64,000 bases of DNA from an uncultured Prevotellaceae bacterium (GCA_900315105.1 OMXX01000021.1:1-64000); one strand, 5' to 3'; positions 1 through 7,567 are shown, counted from the first letter of the stretch. Notes: a model not told the origin generated them from the sequence alone. Translations and numbers: made by a program.

Positions 1-7
1 AGGCACG

Positions 8-252
8 AACTGTCTGGAAGACAGTACTATGAGTAACCCCGTACATACGAGTGAAACGAGGATGTGCGGGGATTTACAACCCACACCCCCAATACTGCCC
101 GGAGGGCAGTACATCGCGAGAGGTTATGCGTGAAAGCCAATCAGGTACAGCCTTCCAGGCTGTTAAGGATAGCAGGCATTATCTATCCGAGGGCATCCTC
201 TCCTTCGTCGAGTATGCACCTCGGTTACTCATAGTGTTGCCTTCCAGGCAAT
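8..252. repeat. REP-like cluster of hairpins
   Basis: The outer arms ACTATGAGTAACC (26-38) and GGTTACTCATAGT (223-235) are inverted copies. Between and beside them lie several short perfect hairpins: ACTGCCC/GGGCAGT at 94-110, CAGCC/GGCTG at 148-162 and TTGCC/GGCAA at 237-251. The density of nested dyads and the absence of a convincing reading frame suggest a non-autonomous palindromic repeat of the type scattered between Bacteroidales genes. No transposase is present here. Confidence 0.6.
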
Positions 253-365
253 TTACTGACTATAATTTTCTTCTAATTTACTTTCCACCCCACCTTCTGC
301 GCAAGCAGAAACTCAACCCTCTGCGCAAGCAGAGAATTTATCAACCCTTTAATTTGCTTTCAGTA

Positions 366-458
366 ATGAAAAACGAAACTTGGAAATTCATTCTTCAGAC
401 TTTAGCGGCAATTCTTACCGCTATTGCGACAACCCTCGGCGTGGAAAGCTGCATGTAA
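366..458 (+). CDS. smalltalk-like small protein (30 aa)
   Basis: This 30-residue frame starts MKNETWKFILQTL, continues with a short hydrophobic stretch (AAILTAIATTLGV) and ends ESCM. This is the recognisable pattern of the Bacteroidales 'smalltalk' family: a polar MKxxTWK start, one hydrophobic helix and a Cys-Met end. Its function is unknown; a single short membrane-associated helix is likely. A longer frame reading in from about position 51 runs through the upstream hairpin repeat and is not credible, so the ATG at 366 is chosen. The gene sits in the chromosomal flank just outside island 1. Confidence 0.7.
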   Translation: MKNETWKFILQTLAAILTAIATTLGVESCM

Positions 459-699
459 GTAACTAAACGCAGAGGCGCAAAGACGCAGAGAATTTAATCT
501 GAACACGGAAGACACAGAATAAACGAAGGCTTTCGTTCCATCCGTGCATTTCGTGTTCATGTTTTATATTAACCACAGATTTTCAGGATTTTAGGGATAT
601 TAATCACGAGCGCAAGCGAGACTATCCGTTAAATCTGTGTAATCTGTGTTCGAAAAAAGAAAAACTCTGCGTCTCAGCGACTTTGCGTTTGAAAAATTT

Positions 700-805
700 G
701 CTTTCGCTATCTAAAAAACAGGACAAAACCAATAAAAACAGATAAAAACAAAATGTTTTACTTTGTTTTCTTTTGTTTTAATTGGTTTTTCTAAATGGCG
801 AAAGC
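700..805. repeat. 106-bp palindromic repeat, copy 1
   Basis: This is an imperfect palindrome. The left end GCTTTCGCTATCTA pairs with the right end TAAATGGCGAAAGC, and AAAACCAAT pairs with ATTGGTTTT further in. A second copy of exactly the same length lies at 943-1048, and similarity continues for about 60 bp beyond the right end of each copy. It looks like a MITE or REP-type element. The surrounding 460-1200 also contains mirrored stretches of the 'GCAGAGACGCAAAG' type and no convincing gene. Confidence 0.6.
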
Positions 806-942
806 AACTTATGCGAAAAACTTCCGTTTCTTTCGTGCATTCCGTGTTCGTAAAAAAGAAGAAACAGATTTATCTGAAAGAATTTACTGGTTTAATTTTC
901 TGATAATTTACTTTCAGACCCCGACGCAAGTCGTATTTTCTT

Positions 943-1048
943 GCTTTCGCCATCTAAAAAAACAGTACAAAACCAATAAAAACATATAAAAACAAATGTT
1001 TTATTTTGTGTTCTTTTGTTTTAATTGGTTTTTCTAAATGGCGAAAGC
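943..1048. repeat. 106-bp palindromic repeat, copy 2
   Basis: This is the second copy of the element at 700-805, with outer arms GCTTTCGCCAT and ATGGCGAAAGC forming a perfect terminal pair. The arms match better here than in copy 1, where one arm base has changed, so this copy may be the younger or less decayed one. Confidence 0.6.
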
Positions 1049-1222
1049 AATTTATGCGAAAAACTTCCGTTTCTTTCGTGCATTCCGTGTTCGTAAAAAA
1101 GAAGAAACTCTGTGTCTTTGCGTCTCTGCGTTGAGAATATGCAAAGGTTGGGGGATTTCTTGTTTATCCTATAACTTAGTACTTTTGAAATAGTTTGTTT
1201 ACGCATTGTTTACGCAGACATG

Positions 1223-1255
1223 AAAAAAGGAGTTGCGCGATTTGCGTAACTCCTT
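1223..1255 (-). terminator. Hairpin terminator beside left tRNA fragment
   Basis: Arms AAGGAGTT (1227-1234) and AACTCCTT (1248-1255) form a hairpin that is followed, on the minus strand, by a run of T (A run at 1223-1228). It would end transcription coming off the tRNA fragment at 1267-1312. A hairpin of different sequence sits at the same place beside each of the other two copies (26169-26201 and 55589-55617), so each island end carries its own terminator. Confidence 0.65.
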
Positions 1256-1266
1256 GATTTTTAGTG

Positions 1267-1312
1267 TGGACCAGCCTGGGCTTGAACCAGGGACCTCCAG
1301 ATTATGAGTCTG
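1267..1312 (-). repeat. att copy 1: 3' tRNA-Met fragment (island 1 left end)
   Basis: This 46-bp stretch is identical to the 3' part (T arm, variable loop and anticodon arm) of the intact tRNA gene at 55629-55702. It reads outward in the same minus orientation and diverges after GAGTCTG. The 5' half of a tRNA is absent, so this is an attachment-site duplication and not a tRNA gene. It marks the outer left boundary of island 1. Confidence 0.88.
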
Positions 1313-1348
1313 AGAGAATGCAATTTTATGAAATTTTCTTTGTTTGAA

Positions 1349-1380
1349 TTTGGCTGATACACAGATATTTAGTAAATTTG
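1349..1380 (+). promoter_or_regulatory. Promoter for integrase 1
   Basis: TTTG at 1349-1352 and TAAATTTG at 1373-1380 are separated by 20 bp. This fits the Bacteroidetes primary sigma consensus (-33 TTTG, -7 TAnnTTTG). It drives rightward towards the integrase, leaving a leader of about 290 nt filled with duplicated and palindromic sequence. Confidence 0.6.
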
Positions 1381-1411
1381 CACCATCAAACGAAATGTTA
1401 AAAAAACCCTT

Positions 1412-1444
1412 AACTCAAACCGATTGTTTTCGCATTGTTTTCGC
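1412..1444 (+). repeat. 33-bp direct repeat near island 1 left end
   Basis: The 33-bp sequence beginning AACTCAAACCGATTG and ending GTTTTCGC recurs exactly at 26126-26158, just inside the other end of island 1. It contains the internal repeat TTTTCGC. Its position near both ends of the element suggests arm-type binding sites for the island 1 recombinase or excisionase. Between 1504 and 1680 there is also an approximate duplication of about 90 bp, each half ending in a dyad of the form TCGCGA within GTTTTCGCGAAAAC or GTTCTCGCGAAAAC. Confidence 0.6.
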
Positions 1445-1679
1445 GAAAATTCTGCGAAAAGACATCAGACTTGGGTCTGGAGGTTTCAGAAAATTGCATG
1501 AAATTGAACAAGATTTAGGCGATTTCACGGTGGCTGACGATGGTTCTGTTGGGCTAAATGTTTTCGCGAAAACAAACAGTAAATTATAAGAAATAGAACA
1601 AACATAACAGGCGATTTCACAGCGACAGGCTACGAGTCTGTTGGCTGAATGTTCTCGCGAAAACAAAATAGTAAAAACT

Positions 1680-3146
1680 ATGACAAAGAAACTCACAACC
1701 TCGCTAACTGGTTTCAAAGAGCGCCAGTGTACAATGGCAATCGTTCTGGATATCCGCAGCAACCGAAAGGACGTAACGGAATACCCCGTGAAGGCACGTT
1801 TCACGATAGACCGCCGTTCCTACTACTATCCTATTGGTGGCAGTTACTCGAAGCAAGACTTCTCAGAAATCTGCAACGTTCAAAAGAGCAAGTCGCCTAA
1901 GTATGAGGAGAAGAAACGTCTGCTAGAGACAGTGGACAAATACAAGGAGATGCTAGTTAATCTCAACCCTGGTCACGAGTTGACATTGGATGCTGTCCGT
2001 ATGGTTGTAGAGGGTAAGGTCGCCTCTCAAACCAACGAGTCGTTTATTGGCATCTGGGAAGAGATTATCCACAATCTACGGACAGAAAACAACGGAGCCA
2101 GATATACCACTGCTGAACCATACGAATCCTCCTTGAAGTCGTTCCAGAAGTTTCTTTGGAAGGAAGACATCAAAGGCTTTGAGGTTAATTTGGAACATCT
2201 TAAGAAATGGGAGTATGGTATGATAAATGGTGCTGTCGGTCCTAACGGAGAAGAACTGAAGCCTATCAGTATTACCACACGTAGCATCAATCTCCGTCAT
2301 TGTCGTGCCGTATGGAACGAATGTCGTCGCCGTGGCTATCTGTTGCAGAACGAATACCCATTCTCGAATGTCAAGAAAGGCTTAATTGCCATCCCTGCTC
2401 CAGCATCGCGCAAAGAAGAATACCTTGACGTGGAAAGAATGACCCAACTTTATCAGGTATTCATCAACAAGAACTACCCCAGCACGTGGAAAGAAGGATA
2501 TACCGAGCGAGCTCACTACTCACTTGGACTGTTCTTGGTGCAATATCTTGGCAACGGGTTCAATCTCGTTGACGTGGGACAGTTGACTTACTCGCAATAT
2601 TATTTCGATACAGAGCGTAAGGCTTTCAAGTTCTATCGTAAGAAAACGTGTGGACGTAGCACCAATGGCTCGGAAGTCATCATTCCTATCACAGAACCCT
2701 TGCAGCGCATACTTGACGACATTGCGGCTCCTCCAAAGCTCAACGCCTATGTGTTTCCTCACGTACTTGAAGGAGCCACCCATGAGCGTGATATCCGTAA
2801 GCGAGTATCTGGCGAGAATTCAAATGTCCAAGATCGTGTCATAAAAATCTGCAAAGACGTGCTTCACTGGGAAGTTCGTCCTTCGGGAACATGGGCGCGT
2901 CACTCATTTGCTACCAACCTCACCCATGCTGGTGTGGAGCGGTCGTATATTCAGGAAAGTATGGGCCATTCACAATCTCAGTCAGTCACCGACCGTTATA
3001 TTGCCAACTATCCATTGGAAAAGCAGATGGAGTATAACTCCAAACTCCTAAACTTGAACCCGACTCAAACTATAACGAAAAAGGACATCAAGAAAATGAG
3101 CAAGGCGGAAATGGCTGCGTTGCTCACGGAACTGATGGAGAAGTGA
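1680..3146 (+). CDS. Tyrosine recombinase (integrase) of island 1
   Basis: This site-specific recombinase probably integrates and excises island 1 at the tRNA-Met 3' end. The N-terminal part carries an arm-binding and SAM-like core-binding region; the catalytic domain fills roughly the last 230 residues. The C-terminal motifs are clear: TWARHSFATNL (about residue 405), MGHS (about 428) and TDRYIANY with the presumed nucleophile Tyr near 439. The position of the first catalytic Arg reads YLGNGFNLVD, with no Arg, and the HxxR box reads TWAR. The ATG at 1680 is chosen because the frame upstream of it lies in duplicated palindromic sequence. The enzyme is similar in layout to integrase 2 at 26437. 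Confidence 0.9.
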   Translation: MTKKLTTSLTGFKERQCTMAIVLDIRSNRKDVTEYPVKARFTIDRRSYYYPIGGSYSKQDFSEICNVQKSKSPKYEEKKRLLETVDKYKEMLVNLNPGHELTLDAVRMVVEGKVASQTNESFIGIWEEIIHNLRTENNGARYTTAEPYESSLKSFQKFLWKEDIKGFEVNLEHLKKWEYGMINGAVGPNGEELKPISITTRSINLRHCRAVWNECRRRGYLLQNEYPFSNVKKGLIAIPAPASRKEEYLDVERMTQLYQVFINKNYPSTWKEGYTERAHYSLGLFLVQYLGNGFNLVDVGQLTYSQYYFDTERKAFKFYRKKTCGRSTNGSEVIIPITEPLQRILDDIAAPPKLNAYVFPHVLEGATHERDIRKRVSGENSNVQDRVIKICKDVLHWEVRPSGTWARHSFATNLTHAGVERSYIQESMGHSQSQSVTDRYIANYPLEKQMEYNSKLLNLNPTQTITKKDIKKMSKAEMAALLTELMEK

Positions 3147-3151
3147 ATAAG

Positions 3152-3177
3152 AAAAAGCGAGGATGTCCTCGCTTTTT
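3152..3177. terminator. Bidirectional terminator
   Basis: Perfect 12-bp arms AAAAAGCGAGGA and TCCTCGCTTTTT with a 2-nt loop lie between the convergent integrase and HigA-type genes. A and T runs on the two sides make it work in both directions. Confidence 0.85.
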
Positions 3178-3199
3178 AGATTATTATACTCTTGCCAAA

Positions 3200-4309
3200 T
3201 CATCGTATTTTGGGTGACCTGTATGCCGAAGTGTTGTACCAGTTGGTATCATGTTTAAATCTTGATATTGCAATTGAGGGACTGATTCCACGATTGCCTG
3301 CTTCTTGAGCTATTGTCTTTACAATTTTATGCGGAGAAAGACTACTACTGCCTACTCGCAAAATTGCGGTCCATACATTGTCGGGAATAAGTTGTTGACG
3401 AGCAAAATCATTTGCTTCCTTTTCTCTTGGGTCAGTGGAGTATAAAGTTCCTTCTATAGAAATAAAGGCCTTTTGCTCTTCGGAGAGATGTTTTTCAATA
3501 TGGCATAGTTCGTGAAGGACATCGAAAGCCAACTTATCCATATCATTATAACGATATGTCACCGTCACGGCAGGATGACCATCAACATAGGTACTATAGG
3601 CATCAACGGGGACTTTGTCCAATTTTTCAACCTCTACATACAAAATGCCATAATTATTTAAACACTCCTTCATTGTTTGAATGGAAAGAGTACGATTGTT
3701 TGCCATTTTTGCAATGGCATTGGCAGCTTTTAGTCCATCTCCCCTCTCATAGTCCTTCTGTACTTCCGCTTTTGAAGTCTCAAGCCAATTCAAGAGTAAC
3801 CAGGTCTGCATATTCTTCTCATCAATCTGTACTTTCTCACTATGCTTATATAACCCTGCCACCTGTAGTTTCAATTCGCCAGAAGACAACAAGTCGAAAG
3901 AAAACATTTCCTTTACTCTCTTAACTCGTTCAAGACAGGGAAGAATAGACATTCCTAATCTCTTGTACAATAGTTTCAAGTTAAAGATTTCCGAACATGC
4001 TTTCTCAAAGGCAAATGCCTGCTGTTCTTCTGTCTGTCTTTCTTCCAATGCCTTGCAATCATACACATAGCCATTGTGCAGATTCATCCATGTTTTAAAG
4101 GGAATACCTAAATGCTTTTCCAATTTCATGGCTAATTCTTCATTCAGGTTACGCTTACCTTTTATGAATTCATTAAGATGGGTTGATTGCACACCAATCA
4201 CTTGGGCAAAATCCTTTTGTTTGATACCACGCTCCTGCAACTCTTCACGCAAGATTTCTCCTGGGTGGATTGCCCTGGCAGGAACTAATCTGTTACTTCT
4301 TGTTGCCAT
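3200..4309 (-). CDS. HigA-type antitoxin fused to ImmA/IrrE-like metallopeptidase
   Basis: The first 75 residues form a HigA/VapI-type XRE domain (HPGEILREELQERGIKQKDF, then an HTH core with FIKGKRNLNEELAMKLEK). The second half contains the zinc metallopeptidase motif LHELCHIEKH (about residue 266) and a downstream acidic EKEANDFARQ, as in ImmA/IrrE-like proteins. At about 369 residues it is far longer than a plain HigA (about 100). It should repress its own promoter and neutralise the upstream HigB; the peptidase may act on a regulator. The start at MATRSNR (4309) overlaps the toxin stop by 17 nt; five extra residues from 4324 are possible. Confidence 0.85.
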   Translation of the reverse strand: MATRSNRLVPARAIHPGEILREELQERGIKQKDFAQVIGVQSTHLNEFIKGKRNLNEELAMKLEKHLGIPFKTWMNLHNGYVYDCKALEERQTEEQQAFAFEKACSEIFNLKLLYKRLGMSILPCLERVKRVKEMFSFDLLSSGELKLQVAGLYKHSEKVQIDEKNMQTWLLLNWLETSKAEVQKDYERGDGLKAANAIAKMANNRTLSIQTMKECLNNYGILYVEVEKLDKVPVDAYSTYVDGHPAVTVTYRYNDMDKLAFDVLHELCHIEKHLSEEQKAFISIEGTLYSTDPREKEANDFARQQLIPDNVWTAILRVGSSSLSPHKIVKTIAQEAGNRGISPSIAISRFKHDTNWYNTSAYRSPKIR

Positions 4310-4625
4310 AATGTGTACTATCAATTTCTATTAATTCTACTTCTATGCCGTCATCTGTTTCTACAAACATCAGGCGCTCAACCATTCCGTTTACAAGTCT
4401 CACAGAGCTTTTCGATTCGTCACGTTGATATTTTAATTTTTCGTAGTGAAGAAAACTAAAGGGCTTTAAATCGTCCGTAGAATCTACATCATACATGATG
4501 CCCACAGCCCTGATATAGCCTTCAATTAGTTTCTTGTTCTTACATATTTGCTTGTATTTTCTGTCCTTGGTTTTGCCTGTCTCGTACAATTCAGATAACG
4601 CATTGTCTTTAAAAATTACTTTCAT
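4293..4625 (-). CDS. HigB/RelE-family toxin
   Basis: This 110-residue protein begins MKVIFKDNALSELYETGK and contains the RelE/HigB pattern: basic core CKNKKLIEGYIRAVG, LKPFSFLHYEKLKYQRD, then a VRLVNGMVERLMF strand and a VELIEIDSTHY end. Family members are ribosome-dependent mRNA endonucleases. The ATG at 4625 is preferred over one at 4745 because a TAccTTTG promoter box (4653-4660) lies inside the longer frame. The toxin precedes the antitoxin, the usual order for higBA. Confidence 0.8.
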   Translation of the reverse strand: MKVIFKDNALSELYETGKTKDRKYKQICKNKKLIEGYIRAVGIMYDVDSTDDLKPFSFLHYEKLKYQRDESKSSVRLVNGMVERLMFVETDDGIEVELIEIDSTHYGNKK

Positions 4626-4652
4626 GCGATGAAATTTTGTACTTTGACGCTG

Positions 4653-4660
4653 CAAAGGTA
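4653..4660 (-). promoter_or_regulatory. higBA -7 box
   Basis: TACCTTTG reads on the minus strand about 28 nt upstream of the chosen HigB start. I see no good -33 element at the usual spacing. Confidence 0.4.
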
Positions 4661-4954
4661 ACAAGAAATTCCCAAATATGGTAATTTTTGTAAGAAAAAT
4701 AAAGTATGCAATGCGTTTTTTAACTTTTGGGTTAGATAAATGCATCCGTGTGATGTTGTTTTCCTATTCGTGATAAGTAAAAGCTTCTTACTAACAAGTT
4801 TGTTATGTAACAAACTTGTTACTTTAATATATGACACCTCGTTTGCCACATTTTGAGATGCCATTTTGTGCTTTAGGAATTATGTCATACATGTGATGTA
4901 GCTTGCTTTTGAAGTGGCATGCCTCCCAACGATTATGGTCGGTTGGGGAATTAG

Positions 4955-4994
4955 GCTTCCCGATACTTGAAAAATGTGGCATCGGCAAGCCGAT
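4955..4994. repeat. 28-bp repeat plus hairpin, copy 1
   Basis: The 28-bp sequence from GCTTCCCGATACTTG to ATGTGGCAT is repeated exactly at 5146-5173. Here it runs into a dyad, ATCGGC-AA-GCCGAT (4981-4994). Other dyads nearby include CCAAC/GTTGG (about 4927-4947) and GTTCGAT/ATCGAAAC (about 5116-5135). The whole 4746-5190 stretch has no credible gene; it may be a cis-acting region of the element (replication, transfer or termination). Confidence 0.45.
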
Positions 4995-5145
4995 CAGACT
5001 GACTCAATATATTTTCCTTGGCATCGGCACCAGGATTCATGACCGACCTCGTTTGAGAACAAACTCCATGCCAGATATTGTGACCTCTGCTTGCAGATTT
5101 TGTGTGGCCAGTTCACCGTTCGATGAAAATCGAAACGGGTAATGA

Positions 5146-5189
5146 GCTTCCCGATACTTGAAAAATGTGGCATGCGCAAGCGCAATGCC
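5146..5189 (-). terminator. 28-bp repeat copy 2 with terminator hairpin
   Basis: The repeat at 5146-5173 is followed by GGCATGCGC-AA-GCGCAATGCC (5169-5189, one bulge). On the minus strand this hairpin comes just after the stop codon at 5192 and is followed by TTTTT. It probably ends the 6873-to-5192 operon. Confidence 0.55.
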
Positions 5190-5191
5190 GT

Positions 5192-5833
5192 TTATTCATG
5201 TTTGTGAAGATTTTCCTGACGTGCCAGATACTCATCATACGTAATTGCATTCTTTCTCCACTCTTCACACTCTCTTTCTCTTTCCCTTTGTTCCCTTTCT
5301 TCGTAAGCCCGACTCCTGTCACGCAAGAAGTCGTGAAGGCTAAGAATGATGATGGAGGGATCAAAGGTGTTATAGAAATGGCGATAGCGAGCAGCGCAAA
5401 AATTAAAGAAGAAAAGCTGCACTTCATCAACCTTCAAGTAACCAAATTGTTGAACGATTATCTTGACCAGCTTTGCTGCTTGGTAGTTGTCTGGCATTTC
5501 CTTTATGCCCATGAACAGACAGATATCCTGAACTTCAGGTAACAGCCAAGCCTCGGCAGCCCCATGTCCATAGATGACATTCAGAGAGGCCAAAGTCGGA
5601 GACTGTCCGAAATAACATTCTTCGGGATGCTCACTAATCTGCAGTTGCCTATCTGGGTTCACCGCGACCATAAATTCTGTAATGGTCGGAAACCTATCCT
5701 TCACCTTCGCCAAAGCTGACGGCAGGTTCGTTGTTTCCGGCAAGGAATTGCGAGACGAGTTGCCGGGTGTTTTGCAAGGCAGCTGCCCGTTTCGCTCCAT
5801 TTGTTGAAGTATTGTGCTGATTGTTGCTCCCAT
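5192..5833 (-). CDS. Unassigned mobile-element protein (DUF6633-like)
   Basis: I do not recognise a catalytic function. The middle has the pattern SLNVIYGHGAAEAWL, then YLKVDEVQLFFFNFCAARY and a C-terminal IIILSLHDFLRDR, which resembles a helical family found beside DUF6291-type genes on Bacteroidales mobile elements (DUF6633-like, from memory). The C-terminus is highly charged (REQRERERECEEW). The start at 5833 would give a 140-nt overlap with the upstream DUF6291 gene; Met at 5800 or 5671 are alternatives, the last removing the overlap. Confidence 0.6.
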   Translation of the reverse strand: MGATISTILQQMERNGQLPCKTPGNSSRNSLPETTNLPSALAKVKDRFPTITEFMVAVNPDRQLQISEHPEECYFGQSPTLASLNVIYGHGAAEAWLLPEVQDICLFMGIKEMPDNYQAAKLVKIIVQQFGYLKVDEVQLFFFNFCAARYRHFYNTFDPSIIILSLHDFLRDRSRAYEEREQRERERECEEWRKNAITYDEYLARQENLHKHE

Positions 5834-6509
5834 TGTAAGAAATGTTTGGTGTTAATGGTTCTGTTTCCCAAGTACGGTATGTAAGGAAGTTGGAAAAGTC
5901 CTTGCGGTATTTGCTGTCAGGGCGAGCCATGACATACTTGGGTATATACTCAAAGATCTTCTTCTTTTCATCGAAAGAAAGTTGCTGCCATCGTTGGCGT
6001 AGTTGCTCAACATCGCCGGTAGGCTTCCCGTACATCTCCCAAATCTCATCAAAGGAATGTTCTTCATCCTCTGTCACCTCTGCGTCATTGATGATGTGTG
6101 TGTCAGCACCATCATCAATGTCTGGATTCGGTCTTGGAGTAGGATTGGGAGTAGGATTAGGATGGATAACCGTCTTTGTCGTTGGACATCGGTCGTTATC
6201 GGTCGATAACGATGGATTACGTTCGCTATCCAACGATGTCTCTTTGAAGTTACTCTGCATGACCTTTCGCTTCATCGAGTTTGAACGGTTCTTCTCGCAT
6301 TTCGCCTTGTATGCCTCTCTGCTACGATCTATCTGAGTGCCGATTACCGTGAAAAGTGACATCATCGGTCCATTGAAATCAGGCAAAGTGCCTTCATCTG
6401 CGTATGCAAAGAGAGCCTTGATGAGTTTGCCCGCATCTTCGTCTGAAAGATAATCGATGGCTGCTCGATGCTCGGTGAAAAGCAATATGGTGTTAGCATC
6501 TTTCTGCAT
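5694..6509 (-). CDS. DUF6291-domain protein
   Basis: The N-terminus MQKDANTILLFTEHRAAIDYLSDEDAGKLIKALF is the DUF6291 signature, followed by FTVIGTQIDRSREAYKAKC. A low-complexity Pro/Asn/Thr linker (PNPTPNPTPRPNPD, about residues 115-135) joins it to a helical C-terminal region. Such proteins are typical of phage and mobile-element replication modules in Bacteroidales; the biochemical role is unknown. The start at 6509 overlaps the upstream HTH gene by 17 nt, suggesting translational coupling. An 18-residue extension from 6563 is basic and looks like read-through of the other frame. Confidence 0.75.
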   Translation of the reverse strand: MQKDANTILLFTEHRAAIDYLSDEDAGKLIKALFAYADEGTLPDFNGPMMSLFTVIGTQIDRSREAYKAKCEKNRSNSMKRKVMQSNFKETSLDSERNPSLSTDNDRCPTTKTVIHPNPTPNPTPRPNPDIDDGADTHIINDAEVTEDEEHSFDEIWEMYGKPTGDVEQLRQRWQQLSFDEKKKIFEYIPKYVMARPDSKYRKDFSNFLTYRTWETEPLTPNISYNGSNNQHNTSTNGAKRAAALQNTRQLVSQFLAGNNEPAVSFGEGEG

Positions 6510-6873
6510 CGCCTTCTCCTTTCTGTTCTTCTTTCTGCACTTCCTTCTGTAATCCTTCTCCATTGAGTTTCTTCAGCACATCGCTGTATTTGTACATGAC
6601 GCGACGTGGTCCAACCTTGTTGGGGCGAAGAATTCCCAACTTGTTCCATCGCCACAATGTGGAGTAATCCACATGGAGCAGTTTGGCCGTTTCTTCACGA
6701 GTGATGAAACGCTCATCGTCATGCACTACGAGACAGGCATCACCTTCGCGAGTGCTTTTGTCCTCAACTTTCATGGCAGCCATATTGCTTGCCATCTTCT
6801 CAACCAGAGCGTCAAGATCGGCCCTGCTCATCACAACCAGTTGGTTGCCTAAGATTGAATTTTCATTTGTCAT
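6493..6873 (-). CDS. Excisionase-like HTH (MerR-type) protein
   Basis: This 126-residue protein has a winged-helix core FITREETAKLLHVDYSTLWRWNKLGI followed by PNKVGPRRVMYKYSDVLKKL, the layout of the excisionase and helix_turn_helix_17 family. The N-terminus is a short helical region. The tail is rich in Glu, Lys and Gln (QKEVQKEEQKGE). It heads a three-gene minus-strand operon. It could be the recombination directionality factor of island 1 or the regulator of the operon. Confidence 0.8.
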   Translation of the reverse strand: MTNENSILGNQLVVMSRADLDALVEKMASNMAAMKVEDKSTREGDACLVVHDDERFITREETAKLLHVDYSTLWRWNKLGILRPNKVGPRRVMYKYSDVLKKLNGEGLQKEVQKEEQKGEGDAERC

Positions 6874-6993
6874 TTTTTCTTTATTTTTTTATGTTACTAT
6901 TTTTTCTTGTTGTGCTGACTCTTTTTGAGGTGGGTTGCGCGAATTTTGTAGATTCTCACAAGGTTATGGAAGATTCCACCTCGTTTGGTACTG

Positions 6994-7001
6994 CAAAGTT
7001 A
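6994..7001 (-). promoter_or_regulatory. Possible -7 box for the HTH/DUF6291 operon
   Basis: TAACTTTG on the minus strand lies about 120 nt upstream of the HTH gene start. No clear -33 element accompanies it. The rest of 7002-7315 holds no gene; a hairpin with GGTGTT/AACACC arms sits at 7234-7261. Confidence 0.35.
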
Positions 7002-7315
7002 TACACTATTATAGGATTGCAGAGAAAAATAGTTCTCCAATTGCCATTTTTTCAATTAGTTTAAGAGGTGAGTATGATAATTAGGCAAAAATCATACTAT
7101 AAAATTGTTTAGAGACCGTTTTTGCCCATTTTCCTAAAACGGTCTGTAAAGTGCCTTGTATACCATTTGTTTGATGCTATACAATAGATGCATTACTCAT
7201 TACTGAGAGTTCTAATCACATTCGCATTTTACGAAGGAGGTGTTGAATGAACACCCCCTTTGTTCGCTTGTAGGGCATCTTTGTATTGAGTTTTGCGTGC
7301 TTTCGTTAATAATGG

Positions 7316-7567
7316 TCAAATTCCGGTTACCTCTAAGGGTATCGCATTTCGCGACTCCCTTATCCTCTTTGTCAACGTGCTTGCCGATCGCATCGCGTTA
7401 GTTCTTACAACCCAGCGCATGAAGGCTTTTGCCTGAAGGAGTTTAAATGCAAGGACAAGGGCATATATGCCAGACTCGTTAATAACTGCAGTCGACTTAA
7501 CTCCAAAGCTGGTGGGGAAATCGCCCACCACCTCATCTTCCTCATCTACCAGTCTCTTTATAATCAT
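7316..7567 (-). pseudogene. Remnant of a Bro-N phage antirepressor
   Basis: The frame contains VDEEDEVV, then VINESGIYALVLAFKLLQAKAFMRWVV, which matches the Bro-N/Ant N-terminal domain pattern (VINESGLYxLI, AKxFKRWV). It starts in the middle of the domain, lacks the N-terminal strand and any C-terminal domain, and the sequence after RWVV no longer looks like the family. I read it as a decayed fragment of a phage gene, not a working protein. It lies directly upstream of the BREX operon on the opposite strand. Confidence 0.6.

Noticed and set aside
8..1048. CRISPR array from the clustered repeats in the left flank
   Set aside because: The repeats are palindromic, few and of irregular spacing; there are no regular spacers and no cas genes.
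1267..1312. tRNA gene at 1267 and 26210
   Set aside because: Only the 3' half matches; the D arm and acceptor 5' strand are missing, so both are att duplications.
1344..1589. 81-codon open frame between the left att and integrase 1
   Set aside because: It lies across the 33-bp repeat and duplicated palindromic sequence, and its translation has no family-like features. I treat the region as integrase leader and arm sites.
4903..5142. 79-codon frame in the gap upstream of the 5192-5833 gene
   Set aside because: It is built from the 28-bp repeat and hairpins and its composition is unlike a protein.
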